A stretch of 64,000 nt of DNA from Dimorphilus gyrociliatus. Taxonomy: Eukaryota > Annelida > Polychaeta > Dinophilidae. A program made the translations under genes and the position numbers. Each line of letters opens with the position of its first letter. Positions within the stretch are counted from its first letter, which is position 1. The stretch spans positions 2,859,404 through 2,923,403 of the forward strand of contig CAJFCJ010000007.1 in assembly GCA_904063045.1 (NCBI GenBank), written 5' to 3'. Shown here in pieces: positions 25,601 to 46,914 of the stretch. The notes beneath the pieces are model-generated. The model saw only the letters and a list, made by a program, of their open reading frames with translations. It was not told the DNA's origin and ran no database searches.

Positions 25601-28282
25601 CCGAAGGGGTTATGTTTAATGAACAATTTGGCAAGCGATTTGTCGTTAAATTTCACGATGTAAAAATAAGACTGCAGGCAACTTTGGTGGATAACCAGAA
25701 AATTAATCCAGAACCTTATTTTCTCTCATTTGCTTTGTACGATGTTAATAAGAAAATGAAAATTTCTGAAGACTTTCACGTGGAATTAAATGACGAGAAT
25801 CAATCTAAATTAATCGAAATTGAAGACTTGTCAAATGAACCACCCATTGTTAGACATGATCGAGTGAACGTTAAAGCCTTTAAAAAGGGGAAAACTGCAA
25901 TATTTAGCCTTTCGGAACCTCGCCCAAACATAGTTCTAATTGGCCGTATTGATAAGATTCTCACTTCAGAGGGGGTTTCGGGTGGATGGGCACCTTACAT
26001 CATTACTCCTTCGGAAAAGGAAGGAAATAAGAGATATGAAATCGTAAAACAATCCGCGGCCAGACTGTCTAAATACAGACAGCCTTTAGCATTCACCTTT
26101 CGTTCACTTTTTATGCCGGGTACCACAAAATTAGACCCTAATGCCTTCTTCTATTCTTACGTTTACAAAAGTGAAACCAAGATATCGGATGAAGATCTGC
26201 TAGACCTATTAAATGAAACCAAGCAACCGTTAGTATTTAAACAGAAGAACACATAATTAATTCCTGTTACTTTTTTCTCTAATTGCTTTTATTTCCCACT
26301 TAATTTAGGCCAGTATCTCCATTCCTTTGCGATTTTACGGTGACCGTTGAAGAATTTGAAAGGATGCCACCGAACACTCTAACAAGATCCCTTCTTCCAA
26401 TTAGAGATAATTACTCGGCGGAACAGTCCCCTAATAGCGAATCTTCTTTGGAAATTCACGAATTTATACCAAATGAAAGCGTCCATACTTCACCCTTTAC
26501 TGTCTACGTAAATCAATTGTTTGTCTATCCTAAAGCCCTCAAGTACGAATCTCAAAAGATGTACAGTAGGGCTAGGAACATCCTGTGCACAATGGAGCTA
26601 ATTGAGTATCAGCCCAAAGAAAAACGTTGGAAAACTTTGAGAGCCATTTACGCAAAACCTTATGAAAAGGAGATACTATCAACAACAGCTAGAACTTCCG
26701 TTATACACCACAATGCAAATCCCGAGTGGTATGACGAATTTAAGATTGAACTACCAACCCAATTAAAACAGGATCACTATATTCTGTTTGCTTTTAAGCA
26801 TGTTAATTGCAAACCTCCACCACCATCAAAAACCAAGAAAGACAAGCAGGATATTGAAAACAACGTAGGATACGCGCTCTTACCTCTATTTACAGATGGT
26901 AAAGTAGCCACAGGTGATATACGATTGCCCGTTATGGCAAATTGGAATCCCCAGCTAAGTCCAAGTAGTCTTCACAAGAGTTCAAACGATATTCGCTACG
27001 TTGACAATCAAGGCAAAGAGTTATTTAAAGTGAAAGTCGTATTAGCAAGTACGGTTTATGCCGATTGCGATCATATTACGAAATTCTTTGAAAGTTGCGA
27101 AAAATATAAGAATACCAGTCAAGATGAGAAAGATATTATCAACAAAATAAAAGTTTGTACTAATCTTTCTTAGCTAATCATTTGCATCGATTTGATTTTA
27201 AATTTTTTTTAAGTCTATTATTGTTCCATTTAATTATATTATTTTATTGCTTTGTCTGCAAATTTTATAGTCGCCTAATATACATTTAGGTAGAGGAAGA
27301 AAAGCATAATATTCCTACTAGAGGTTCACGTCTAATTCCATCTGCTCATAAATTACATCGGCCAAAACAAGTTGCACCGAAATGCGATGATAGAATAGTT
27401 GTAGACTCCATTAAGGTTTACAAACTCAATAGAAATAACTTTTCAACACAGTTTCCATAGCATTAGGAGAAGCTTAACCAATAATAGAAGCATATTAAAC
27501 TAACTTCATGTTTTTTCTAATCATTCATTTTTGCTTAAAATAGTATTTATAATCATTTATTTACATGATTCATCTTCTATCTTCCTTTATTTTAGTTTTT
27601 CTTTTTTCTCTCTCGATTTAATTATGTTATATTTGGATATTTATTGTTGTTTATTATTTTACAGGCTTTACCAGGCGCCAAATATCCTGATATCATTAAT
27701 TTCTTTACAATTATTTGTAATCAACTCTTCTCTTTATTGCGATCGAATCCTTCGCAAAGTATAGCCAGTAATATTGTCAAGTAAGATGGATTTTAATCGA
27801 ATTATCATTTGAAATATAATCATTTTAATATAAATCAATGCTTTACTAATTGGTTTTTCGTTTTGCTTTTTCTCTTTTTAAAAAAAAACAAGGACCTTGA
27901 CCTTGATCGTTGTGAGATTTCATAAAGATGAAAAATCAAATATTCTCCATTCATACGTTCAGGTTTGTACAATAAACAAAATTATATTTTGCCAGCTTTT
28001 AGCATCTAGTTTTAATTTCATAAATGCAATACATTAAGAGCACTAATATAACCCTATAAAATGTAACTTGTAGTATCCATTTAAAGTGGAATATCAGGTA
28101 AGAAAGTTACATCGGAAGTCGTTTAGGTACTCTCATAGCATGTACCTTTTATTTTTTTTATCATTTCTTTTTCATTCAAAATAATGCTAAATGAAAAACT
28201 GTTAAGAAGTCTTTTTTCCAGTTTATCGGTAGAATTTGCATGAGTAAACGGATTTTATTCAACTATTTGTTATAAATAAATA

Positions 28283-28322
<40 letters not shown>

Positions 28323-29915
28323 TATTTATCATCATTATTATTATATTTGTGTTTTTTTCTTAAATAATTCTCCAAAGAATAAAGATAAGATACTAGTATT
28401 AGAATATTGTTGAATGGAATTGTTTTAAATAATCGTTAACGTTAAATGTTATATATTAAATATTTCGTTTTATTATTAAAAACAGTACGATTTTCAAGTT
28501 CAAGCGGAAAATAAGCAAAATACGATTCATGAACCATTGGCAAAATTTTTGAGTGAACTTTTAGAAAATGAGGATGTTGCTCTTAGCTTCCATTTGGATG
28601 CATTCATGTCGCATTGCAATTTCTTCTTTGATATTCTTATTAAGAGTATGGCTCACTTCCTTATATATTCTAATAGAATCAAAGTAAATTATTTTCACTG
28701 TTTTTATTGATATGCCGTATAAACTCCTTATTCAATCATCCTTACATAGATGTCTCGAACTGAAAGATTTCAATTAAAGGGTCCTTATAATTTTGACGAA
28801 TGTATTCAAAATCTTTTACTACACTTAACGGAACACATAATTAAATGTGTACAAAGGAACGACCCGATCAAGAGAAATTCAGCTTTTTCAGCAAACTCTC
28901 ACATGGCACATTTCGTAAAAAGATGCTTCTCTCTAATCGATAGAGGACTCGTTTTTCAATTGGTTAAAAGATATATCGATACGTAAGTGTTATAATAGTA
29001 ATAGTAATAATAATGATGATACTATTTATTGCTAACCTTCTTTTTTTTTTAAACTATAGATTACATAGCAAAAGTCTAAGTGCTCACGAAGCTAAAATAA
29101 TTAATGAGTTTAAACTAAATTTTTTGGAAATAATATGCTCTCACGAGCACTTTGTTGCATTGAATTTACCCATGATGCAGAGATTTGTTAGAGATCACGC
29201 TGGTAAGTAATAATTCTTCTATTTTAATATATAATCTTGTTTTTTTTATTATTATTATTTTAGTTTCCTTTTATTTTCTCTTTAAATTATTTTATATTTT
29301 TATATTTTATTTTTGTCTTTGTCCTAAATTAGGCAAAGATATGGTGACTTTTGGTAAAGTTTATTTTATAATTTCTTTCTATCTTCCACGTTTTTTTTCT
29401 TCCTATTTCACCAACACAAACGCCATCTTTGTTTACTTACTCTTTCTCTTCAATAAAAAAATAAAAGTCTACCAATTTTTTATTAACATAATAAGAAAAT
29501 AATTAAAAAATAATAGTAGTATTTTTTTTTTTAAAAAAAGAAAACTGGTAGCAAAAAAAAGAAGAAAGGAACATTCCGACTCTTTTTTTTTAATTCTTTA
29601 AAAGTACTAAAAATCGTTTTAATTAAAATAATAATTTGTTTGTTTATTTGTTTTGTTTTGTTTGTTTTTTTTTTCTTTTCATTCGCTTTTTTCTAGGCAT
29701 CAGGAGAACATCATATGATCATTACACATTGGATAATGTTCAATGTAGGCTTAAATTTTGCACGAAGGTTTTCTTACTATGCATGCAAGAGCTGAACTAT
29801 TTTAACCAATTTTATTAAAATTATTCGTAATCCTAAAGAGAACATAAAGAATTTGAAATATTAATAACCACTCGCTAAAAGCTTATACATTATTTATTTA
29901 TTTATTTTTACTTTA

Positions 29916-29952
<37 letters not shown>

Positions 29953-32900
29953 TTCTCTTCCTCCTCTTTCCTTCTATCTCTCACTCTCTCTATCTCTATA
30001 AATGTAAAATAATAATCTCTTGTATTAAATTGAAAAAAGAATGACAAGTCTTCAAGTAATAATAGTAACCTTTTTTTTATTCTGTTTATTTTGTTTTTTG
30101 GTTAAAGCGCTTCATCTAATAAGAGTTTTAGTTACCATATAAAAATATATATAACTTAGCTTTATATAATGAATAATGGAAGTTTTATTACTTTTTACAG
30201 ATGTTACGGCAGAGGGTATGTATTCGACTCGAATTCGAAAATATCAGGTGAGAAGAGCCATTATAATAATTGGTTTTTTTTTTCCCCATAATTATTCAGA
30301 TTTACATAATGATTACTCTTTATCCGAGTCGTTCTGCAAAAATCATTTTCTAGTCGGTCTTTTACTGCAAGAAGTCAGATCTTCCTTTAATGCTCCTAGG
30401 GAAATACGTCAGAAAGCAATAAGAATTTTAAGAAATCTTGTTGCTAAACACGAATTTGATGATCGATATTTAAAAATTGGTCGAAAGGAGCGTATTACTT
30501 CTTTATATTTACCCCTTATTTCAATGATATTGGAATGTAGGAATCGCTTAGCTGCATCTACCTTTCCAGATGAAATTGGTCCGCTTTCTGTTCAGAATGT
30601 TGGCAAATTAATGAAACATTCCTCCAGGGCTAGTTTGGATACCAGTTCCACTTATATCTCCAAATCGCCCAATCCTAAACTAGATCAGGGAGTTTTATCA
30701 ATCATATCCAAAGTTCAAACCCCTTCCTCTCAGCTCAATGGATCCCAAACAAGCTTAACAAGTAATGATAATGATACAGTGTGCGGAAGTGATTCAAATA
30801 CTATTGTTTCTGTCTCTAGCGGAGCAAAATTTGAGTCTATGGAAACTAAGGACTTATTATTATCTTTTCTATTTGTTGTACGATACGCTGAACAGCAAGT
30901 CCTACTTGGATGGATTCGCGCATCGTCCGAAAGAGATAGATTGGAGTTTCTATATATTCTGGAGCTATGTTTGTGCCATTTCCGTTATAAAGGTCAACAA
31001 CGTTTTAATTCACTTTACCAAATATCGGATTCCTCCTCTGTCTTTAACTCGAAATACAATAGTACCGATAGTTCTTCCTCAGTATATCAGGCTATTTCTC
31101 AAGCTCAACGAGATGCTAGTTTGTTCACAGAAGTTTGTAGCATTGTCTTGGATGTTGTTTGTCTAATATTATCCAAGGCGGCGAATGATATAAATACCTT
31201 GAACTTGATTAATGCAGCCATAGGATTAAAAGTTTATCTCCTTCGTTACGGGTCAGAAAGATTACGGAAACATGTTTTCGCTTCATTAAGAAGTTTTACC
31301 AGTAAATTTTCATCATTCCTCTATTTGGGAGATGCTAATTTGTGCGGTAAACTCTGCTATGAGGTACTCAGATGTTGTACAAGTCCTTTAGAATCGACAA
31401 GAAAGGAGGCTTCAGCTTTAATGTACTTATTAATGAGAAATAACTTCTATTCAACGAATCGTGGCAACATGAAAAGGGTTTTTTTAAAAACCATCACAGC
31501 CGAAGCTAGTCTAATATCTCAAATGCCTAACGAAATGTTAGATACAGGATTTAAGAAATGCCTACAAATTATAGACAGTTACGCTAAATCGGATTCAGCC
31601 GTTAAGAATTCATCCTTTCCCAGTGAGGTAAAAAAGTTAACGACTACTTTGGCAACTGTACTCGAAAATACAACGTGCTTAAAGGAACATAAAAAAGACC
31701 CTGAAAAATACGCTGATTTAATGGTAATTTATATAATTTATTCATTTAGAAGTTAAATATTCAACTTTTTCATTTCAGTATGAAATTGCGATGCATTATG
31801 AATCTACACCAGAATTACGTTATACATGGATTGAAAATATGGCCAAGTTTCATGCGAAGGTTTTGAATCATTCCGAGGCTGCTCAATGCCATTTACATAA
31901 TGCCGCTTTAGTTGCCGAATTCTTAAATCGACGTGGTAAGAAACCTAAAAAGAATATTGTATATTTTACATATTTAAGGCATTTTATTGTTAATTAAATA
32001 ATTAAAAATATGTATAAATAAAGTAAGGTAGAAAATGTTTATTACCTCTTTTTCTGACTTTCCCTCCTTTTTCACGGTATTAACAGGATTAAATAAGCGT
32101 AAGTTTGAAAGTTTTGTGCATGATTTATTGTGTATCCTTAACAGATTTCATTCAATACGTTTTTATTATTATTACTATTATTATTATTATTATTTACTTT
32201 TGATTTATAATATTTTCAGTTATTCTTTTTATTCTTTCTTTTATTAATAGTGGAGTTTAAAGACAACAAGTCTAAACAATGGAAACAAACTGTAAAGCGA
32301 ACTTTTGAGCTTTACAGTTTGTAATTGTTTTAAATTAATTAATTAAACGCTTGTGCACTATCGCAGGAATATGTTAAGTGACAGATGAGATTATCGTATA
32401 AGATAAAGCGGGAAGGAAAAAAATTCTATTGAAAAGAGTTCCCCAGCAGACATCTGCTTTTGTTAATCATTGTATTATTTTAATTCTGTCCTATTTTTGT
32501 CTTGATATTTTCTATACAATTTCATGATTATATGAGATTAACTAATTATAACTATTCTCTTTTTAGGAGGATATCCAAAAACGGTTATTGATTTTGAATT
32601 TCTTTCGAAAAATGTTCGTATGGAGGCCCTCAAGGCGACAGACGACTGCGGATCAAACGAAGAAATTCCATATTCAGAACAGAATCTAACTCAATTATTA
32701 GAAGAAGCTGCCAATGAGTATGAGAGAGCTGGTTTATACGAGTCTGTTATTGATATCTATAAGCTTATCCTGCCCATTTATCACGAGAGGTTGGATTATA
32801 GAAGTTTAATGGCGGCACATACACGTTTAGCAAATGTTTGCCAAAGCATAATCGAGTACGGTGAAAAAATTAAGATTCGGCCATTAATAGCCAGCTACTT

Positions 32901-33807
32901 TAAGGTTTCTTTCTACGGTAAAATTTCTGGAAGTACCCCAGAGAGGAGTAGTTTTGTTTACAAAGAAAATGGGGGCACTCGTCTACCGGCTTTTATCGAT
33001 AGGCTAAAGGAATTGTATGGTGATAATGCGAAAGATGATTTTGTTATCTTGTCAGAAGGTGGAAAAATAGATGAGTCGAAATTGGACAAGAATAAGTCCT
33101 ATGTTCAAGTCACAAGTGTTTTACCCTACTTTGATGATTCGGAAGAAAGAACAGAGTTTCAGAAAAACAATAATATAAACAAGTTTATGTATGAGACACC
33201 GTTTACAAGGTCCAGCGATGGTTCAACCGGTATAAGATATCAGTACAAAAGGCGAACTATAGTTACTACCTCTCACCATTTTCCATTTGTTAGAAAAAGA
33301 ATCGATATTATTCGAACCCAAGCTGATGAGTTTGGTCCAATAGATATAGCCATTGATGAAATTGAGGGTAAAGTTAGACAGCTTGAGCAACAAATAGAAG
33401 GAACTCCTGTTAACCTAAAACTACTTGACTTGGCTCTTTCTGGAGCACTCCAAACAACAGTTAATGCCGGACCATTGGCATATGCTGAAGCGTTTTTTGG
33501 AACACATGAGAAAGAAATAACACTGTCACCATCAAAGTTAGATCGGCTCCGCGAATTGTTTATTAAATTCTATAAGGTTTGTGGAAAAGCTTTGGAGACA
33601 AATAAGCGATTAATTGACTCTGAAAATCATCTTCGCCAAGAACAATTAGTTCTAGGTCACAAAGAAATGGCTGCCAAGTTGAGTCAGTATTTCCTAGATG
33701 ACTCTTGGATCACTGACGATGACAATCTCAATCCCAGATCATCTTCAAGACGTACATCGAACGTTCTAAGTTTCCAACTTAATGAATCTGGTTCTAGTAT
33801 TGCGTAA
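22671..33807 (+). CDS. DOCK9: DOCK9/10/11-type (zizimin) guanine nucleotide exchange factor
   Basis: Exons: 22671-22781, 24700-26228, 26309-27152, 27290-27415, 27665-27780, 27893-27962, 28486-28683, 28750-28982, 29060-29202, 30201-31723 (kept whole, see below), 31779-31935 and 32567-33807; about 2,096 aa. Order of parts: N-terminal zizimin segment; PH domain (about residues 165-270, from ELKRGWLFVREE); DHR-1/C2 (about 610-740, with VNQLFVYPKALK and NPEWYDEFKIELP); helical middle (FFFDILIKSMAHFL; KNHFLVGLLLQEVRSS); and C-terminal DHR-2 (STPELRYTWIENMAKFH to QTTVNAGPLAYAEAFF). The N-terminal PH domain marks the zizimin (DOCK-D) group. Family knowledge: DHR-2 activates Cdc42/Rac, and DHR-1 binds phosphoinositides. 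Phases agree everywhere except at 30248-30299, a 52-nt GT..AG segment whose removal would shift frame. Optional exons are listed separately. Confidence 0.95.
24001..24081 (+). other. Candidate alternative first exon of the DOCK gene
   Basis: An ATG in good context (AAACAATGA) opens a 27-codon lysine/glutamate-rich reading frame that ends at a strong GTAAGT donor in phase 0. That is the phase needed to join the PH-domain exon at 24700. It lies in the 1.9-kb first intron, so it could be an alternative promoter start. No family evidence supports the peptide. Confidence 0.35.
29333..29353 (+). other. Candidate 21-nt cassette microexon in DOCK
   Basis: Lies between an AAATTAG acceptor and a GTAAAG donor in the intron after exon 29060-29202. 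It enters and leaves in phase 1 without a stop and would add the peptide GKDMVTF. Confidence 0.3.
29697..29744 (+). other. Candidate 48-nt cassette exon in DOCK
   Basis: Preceded by a long T/TC tract and TTCTAG, and followed by GTAGGC. It is open in the phase-1 frame and symmetric, so it could be included or skipped. It would insert 16 residues (GIRRTSYDHYTLDNVQ). The surrounding sequence is low complexity, but the exon itself is not. Confidence 0.35.
32274..32330 (+). ncRNA. Candidate intronic hairpin RNA
   Basis: A perfect 14-bp inverted repeat (ACAAACTGTAAAGC at 32285-32298, its complement at 32309-32322) encloses a 10-nt loop. Beyond a small internal loop it extends by AAACAAT (32274-32280) pairing with ATTGTTT (32324-32330). 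That gives about 21 bp in a 57-nt span, inside the last DOCK intron on the sense strand. The size fits a short pre-miRNA-like hairpin, but it could also be a chance or transposon-derived structure. Confidence 0.3.
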
Positions 33808-33939
33808 CAACTTGATTTCAAACCATTAATACAAATTGTTAAACGATCAGTGTCGTTCTTGATTTTTTATTCTAGAATCATACATATTGCTATGCAAAAT
33901 TGCTAGCTTGATATATTTTCTTCAAATACACAATAATTG

Positions 33940-35183
33940 TTATTTTGTATTCCATTGGTTAACATCATCTAGCCATTCACTTATTCTAAAACTGGTATTG
34001 CTGTAATTAAAATTACTTTCACAACTCTCCAATCTATTTCTCCTACTTAACGACAACTGTAGTTTACGTATAAAAGTATAAGCTTTTAATTTCCCTGATA
34101 CTTGAAAATGACCATGTAGGTAGGCAACTTCATGGGGTTGTAGTCCATGCACGTTCAATATTGAAGGATCTGCTCCATTTTCTAGTAACCAGTCCACGAT
34201 ATACATATACCCTCCAGCAGCTGCCCTATGCAGGGGCGTATAACCTTCACAATTCGGGCTATCGATAAGACAACCAGCTTGCTTTAGATCTTCTAGTATT
34301 GCAATGTGCCTCGTATCGTATTCTTTTTCACACAACGAATGAACAAGCAAATATAACGCATTATCTCCGAAAGAAGTCATTGACCATATATCTGCTCCTG
34401 TTGAAAAAATATATGCTCCAAAAATAAATATCTAATGAAATTGTCAATTTTTAACCTTTAGACAAGGTATACTTTATTAATTGATGATTGCCCCCAATAC
34501 ATGCAGCCAGAAAAAGAGTAAGATTATCTTCATTCTCAAATCCCTCATTTAGGTCTATATTTTCTTTTGTCAATGTATCATCTAAATCCTTTATATTACA
34601 AGATGACGTAGTCTGAAAAAGGCGGAAAGAGGATATTCAAGACAAAATGCTAATAATATTACAAAATCTAACTTTAAAGTAGCGCAACAATTTAAGCTTT
34701 AATTCCGTATTTTCATAGCGTCTGAAAAACTTTCTCTTGTGTATGATCTTCACGAGGACGATAAATACTATAGATTGATGAAAATTATTTTTCTTATTCA
34801 CTTCGAGAATAGAAACGAGGCACTTACGAAAAACGAAAAGGAATATGAAAATTTGCTGAGAGTATACCCTGTAATAACCATTTTGATTTTCATGAGGAAT
34901 AAGGCATGTTTTATTCACTGTATTGCCAGAGCCCTTTAAGTTAATTTTGTCCCAAAAGAATAGTGCTAAAATATATATACTTATATAAAAGACTATAACT
35001 TGTTTCTAACTATTTTCAAGGAAGTAAGAACAAACCTGCTAATAAAGGTCCGAACGTGTACTTTACGATAGTTTTTAGATGGTAACAATAAGATGATTTA
35101 CGTTTATTCAACATAACCTCCGAAGACTTAGTTACTACTGACCTACTAGAAGCTTCATATTGATCTTGAATTTCCTTAAACAT
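33940..35183 (-). CDS. Ankyrin-repeat protein
   Basis: Five minus-strand exons: 35067-35183 (start), 34828-34933, 34673-34767, 34456-34612 and 33940-34397; about 310 aa, phases consistent. Ankyrin repeats fill the C-terminal half. The clearest repeat is EGYTPLHRAAAGGYMYIVDWLLENGADPS, here split across TPLHRAAAGGY and VDWLLENGADPS. It is followed by a degenerate one (GLQPHEVAYLHGHFQVSGKL) and preceded by weaker ones (LTLFLAACIGGNHQLIKYTLSKGADI; DNALYLLVHSLCEKE). The N-terminal exons are lysine-rich without a domain I recognise, and exon 1 is the least sure. Likely a protein-interaction adaptor; partner unknown. It converges with the DOCK gene, with 132 nt between stops. Confidence 0.83.
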
Positions 35184-35627
35184 AATACTTTAAAGTATAT
35201 AATCTAACCAAAATATCATAATTTTAACAGTAGAACATTCGAAACAAAACATGGTTGTAACATTACGAAATGCCTTCGTAACCGCTCATATGCTCAGAAT
35301 ATTTTATTAAAAAAAATTACTTTTGAAATAGAAATTTTTTAAAAACCTTTATTTATAATTTTTTTATAAATTGATTATTCTACGAACCAGTATATATTCT
35401 AATAAAACTTTTGAAACTTCATTATCGCTCAAAGCACATGAAATATTCAAAATTTATTTTTTTCTTAAAATACAAAATCTAACGACTGATATAATTAACA
35501 TTTATTTACGTACTGTCAGAAATATACAATCGATACATCAATGATATAAAAAATAATAATTGCACTAAAATTTATAACTGATTTTGAAAGACACTTGCAG
35601 TTGCAAAAAAAGCACTTGTCAATCTGA
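35184..35627. other. Intergenic, ankyrin gene to PARD3 stop
   Basis: AT-rich, same-strand gap holding the PARD3 3' UTR and the ankyrin-gene promoter. Nothing else seen. Confidence 0.5.
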
Positions 35628-45121
<9,494 letters not shown>

Positions 45122-46914
45122 ATGACAATAATTGCTAAGTGTGCTTTACGAAAAACTGGTCAATTCTTATGCACTAACTTGGGAGTTAACTCAAACCTTA
45201 GTCTTGTGTTTGTTCCATCGGCATCGGCCTCTTATATGAGAGCAACATACGGTTAGAACATTAAATTTAAAATACAAATTATTGAAACATTTATTTTTTA
45301 TTGATAGGCGAGCCGTTTGGGTACCAAAAACCCTTTCCTTATGAGAAGAAGAAGTTCACTATGATGTCTGAAATTTTTGACAAAACAATCCATAGATTTA
45401 ATGAGAATACAAAAGCAATATTGGTCGAAGGTGGACCAGGTGTAGGAAAAACCGACTTTGCACACAAATTTGCTAAACAATTTGATTTAAAAGTGTTTGA
45501 TAGTGTACATGATGATTCGTTGTGGATTGATCGTCAATCTGGGTATTTTTTTACTAGTCTGAAAAAATTCAAAATGTATACGTTTAAATATCTTACTACA
45601 GATATGACTTGAGAATTCTCAATGAATTCCTGCCACCAAAGCTAGCTTTCTATACCACAAAAATGTTTTATGAGAATCCCCATCCGAAAGATCAATTAGG
45701 CTGTAAACTACAATTTCAAATGTATGAGGAAAAATTTCGTCAGTATTGCGCTGCTCTTCAACACTTACTTAATACTGGACAAGGAGTTGTCATAGTTAGA
45801 TCGGTTTGGAGTGACATTGTATATGCTGAAGCTATGAAAGCCAGTGGTTTTATGTCTGAAGGGGGTAAAAAGATTTTACTTTCATTAAAGCTATCCAAAT
45901 TTCAAATTCTTCTGTAATTTCAGCAATGAAATATTACAATGAAGTGCGATTGAATTCCATTTGCGAATTGATCAAGCCCCACTTGACTATATATTTGGAT
46001 ACTCCTATTCAAACATGGAAGGATAGAAGTTTTAAAAAATCTAGAGTGAGTTTCAGATATGAAAATGTTCCTCCTTTTTTTTTGATCTAGTTTATTTATT
46101 TACATTTCTATTTAATGTATTGAATTATTCATTGATATTCTAATCTTTTATCCAATAGTACGGAGAAAAGAATAGCCCTGCATTCAACGACACCTATCTT
46201 TCTAAATTAGATTCAATATTTAAGACGAAATTTTTACCGGAAATGAAGTAAGTTAACACTTGGAACATTTTAGTTGAGCATAAAAATACTTTTTTCATTA
46301 TTAAGAAAACATGGCGAGGTTTTACAAATTGATTGGTCCGAGGAAGCCGACGATTTGGAAATGGATACTGTTAGTTTTATTCTATAGGAATTTAAACATT
46401 TTTTAATGGAAACTTTATGATTTGGTGTTTCTTTTTAATTATCCCATTCTAGATTGTGCAAGAAGTAAAGACCATCAACTTGGCTAGCGATAGTTTGGAC
46501 GAACAAAAGTTTTTAGAATGGTTCCGTAATGATGAAGACGATTGGAGTTCCCTTCGCAAAAGGTTGATAAGCTTTTAAAGAGTTTATTTAATTTCTCTTA
46601 TTGATCGTATTTACTAAAAATTGTTTTCTTTATTTTTAGCTATGGATCGAAAGATCAAATAGATCGAGTGCTAGTTTCTCATTCTCCGGATCTTGATTGC
46701 CCAGAGCTTGTACCAACTGATGAAGAAGTGGAATTAATACAGGAAATAAACGAGGTAGGTCACTTTTAAAATAGAATTCACCCGAATTAAATAGGATATC
46801 TAACAAACAAAATTTTATCATTAATCTTATTTCTATTTTTAGCATCCTATATTAAACGACAAGCCTGGGTGGTCTCAAACGCTAGGCTATAAACCAACTT
46901 GGAGGTTGTTCTAA
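45122..46914 (+). CDS. NDUFA10: NADH:ubiquinone oxidoreductase subunit A10 (complex I)
   Basis: Nine exons: 45122-45251, 45308-45542, 45602-45864, 45924-46045, 46159-46247, 46306-46369, 46453-46562, 46640-46754 and 46843-46914; 399 aa, in phase throughout. The N-terminus is a plausible mitochondrial presequence (Arg/Lys/Ser/Thr, no acids). The body is the deoxynucleoside-kinase-like fold of this accessory complex I subunit. It has P-loop VEGGPGVGKTDFAHKFAKQF, YDLRILNEFLPP, RSVWSDIVYAEAM, TIYLDTPIQTWKDR and C-terminal GWSQTLGYKPTWRLF. Family knowledge: a peripheral supernumerary subunit on the matrix side of the inner membrane. A consensus AATAAA lies at 47012-47017, about 100 nt after the stop. 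The Walker A motif is intact by eye. Confidence 0.95.

Noticed and set aside
29185-29502. 105-codon hydrophobic frame in a DOCK intron
   Set aside because: Phe/Leu/Ile-rich translation of T-rich intron sequence; overlaps a real exon end.
32035-32247. 70-codon frame in the last DOCK intron
   Set aside because: Ends in a Tyr run from a TTA/TAT repeat; not bounded by splice sites in phase.
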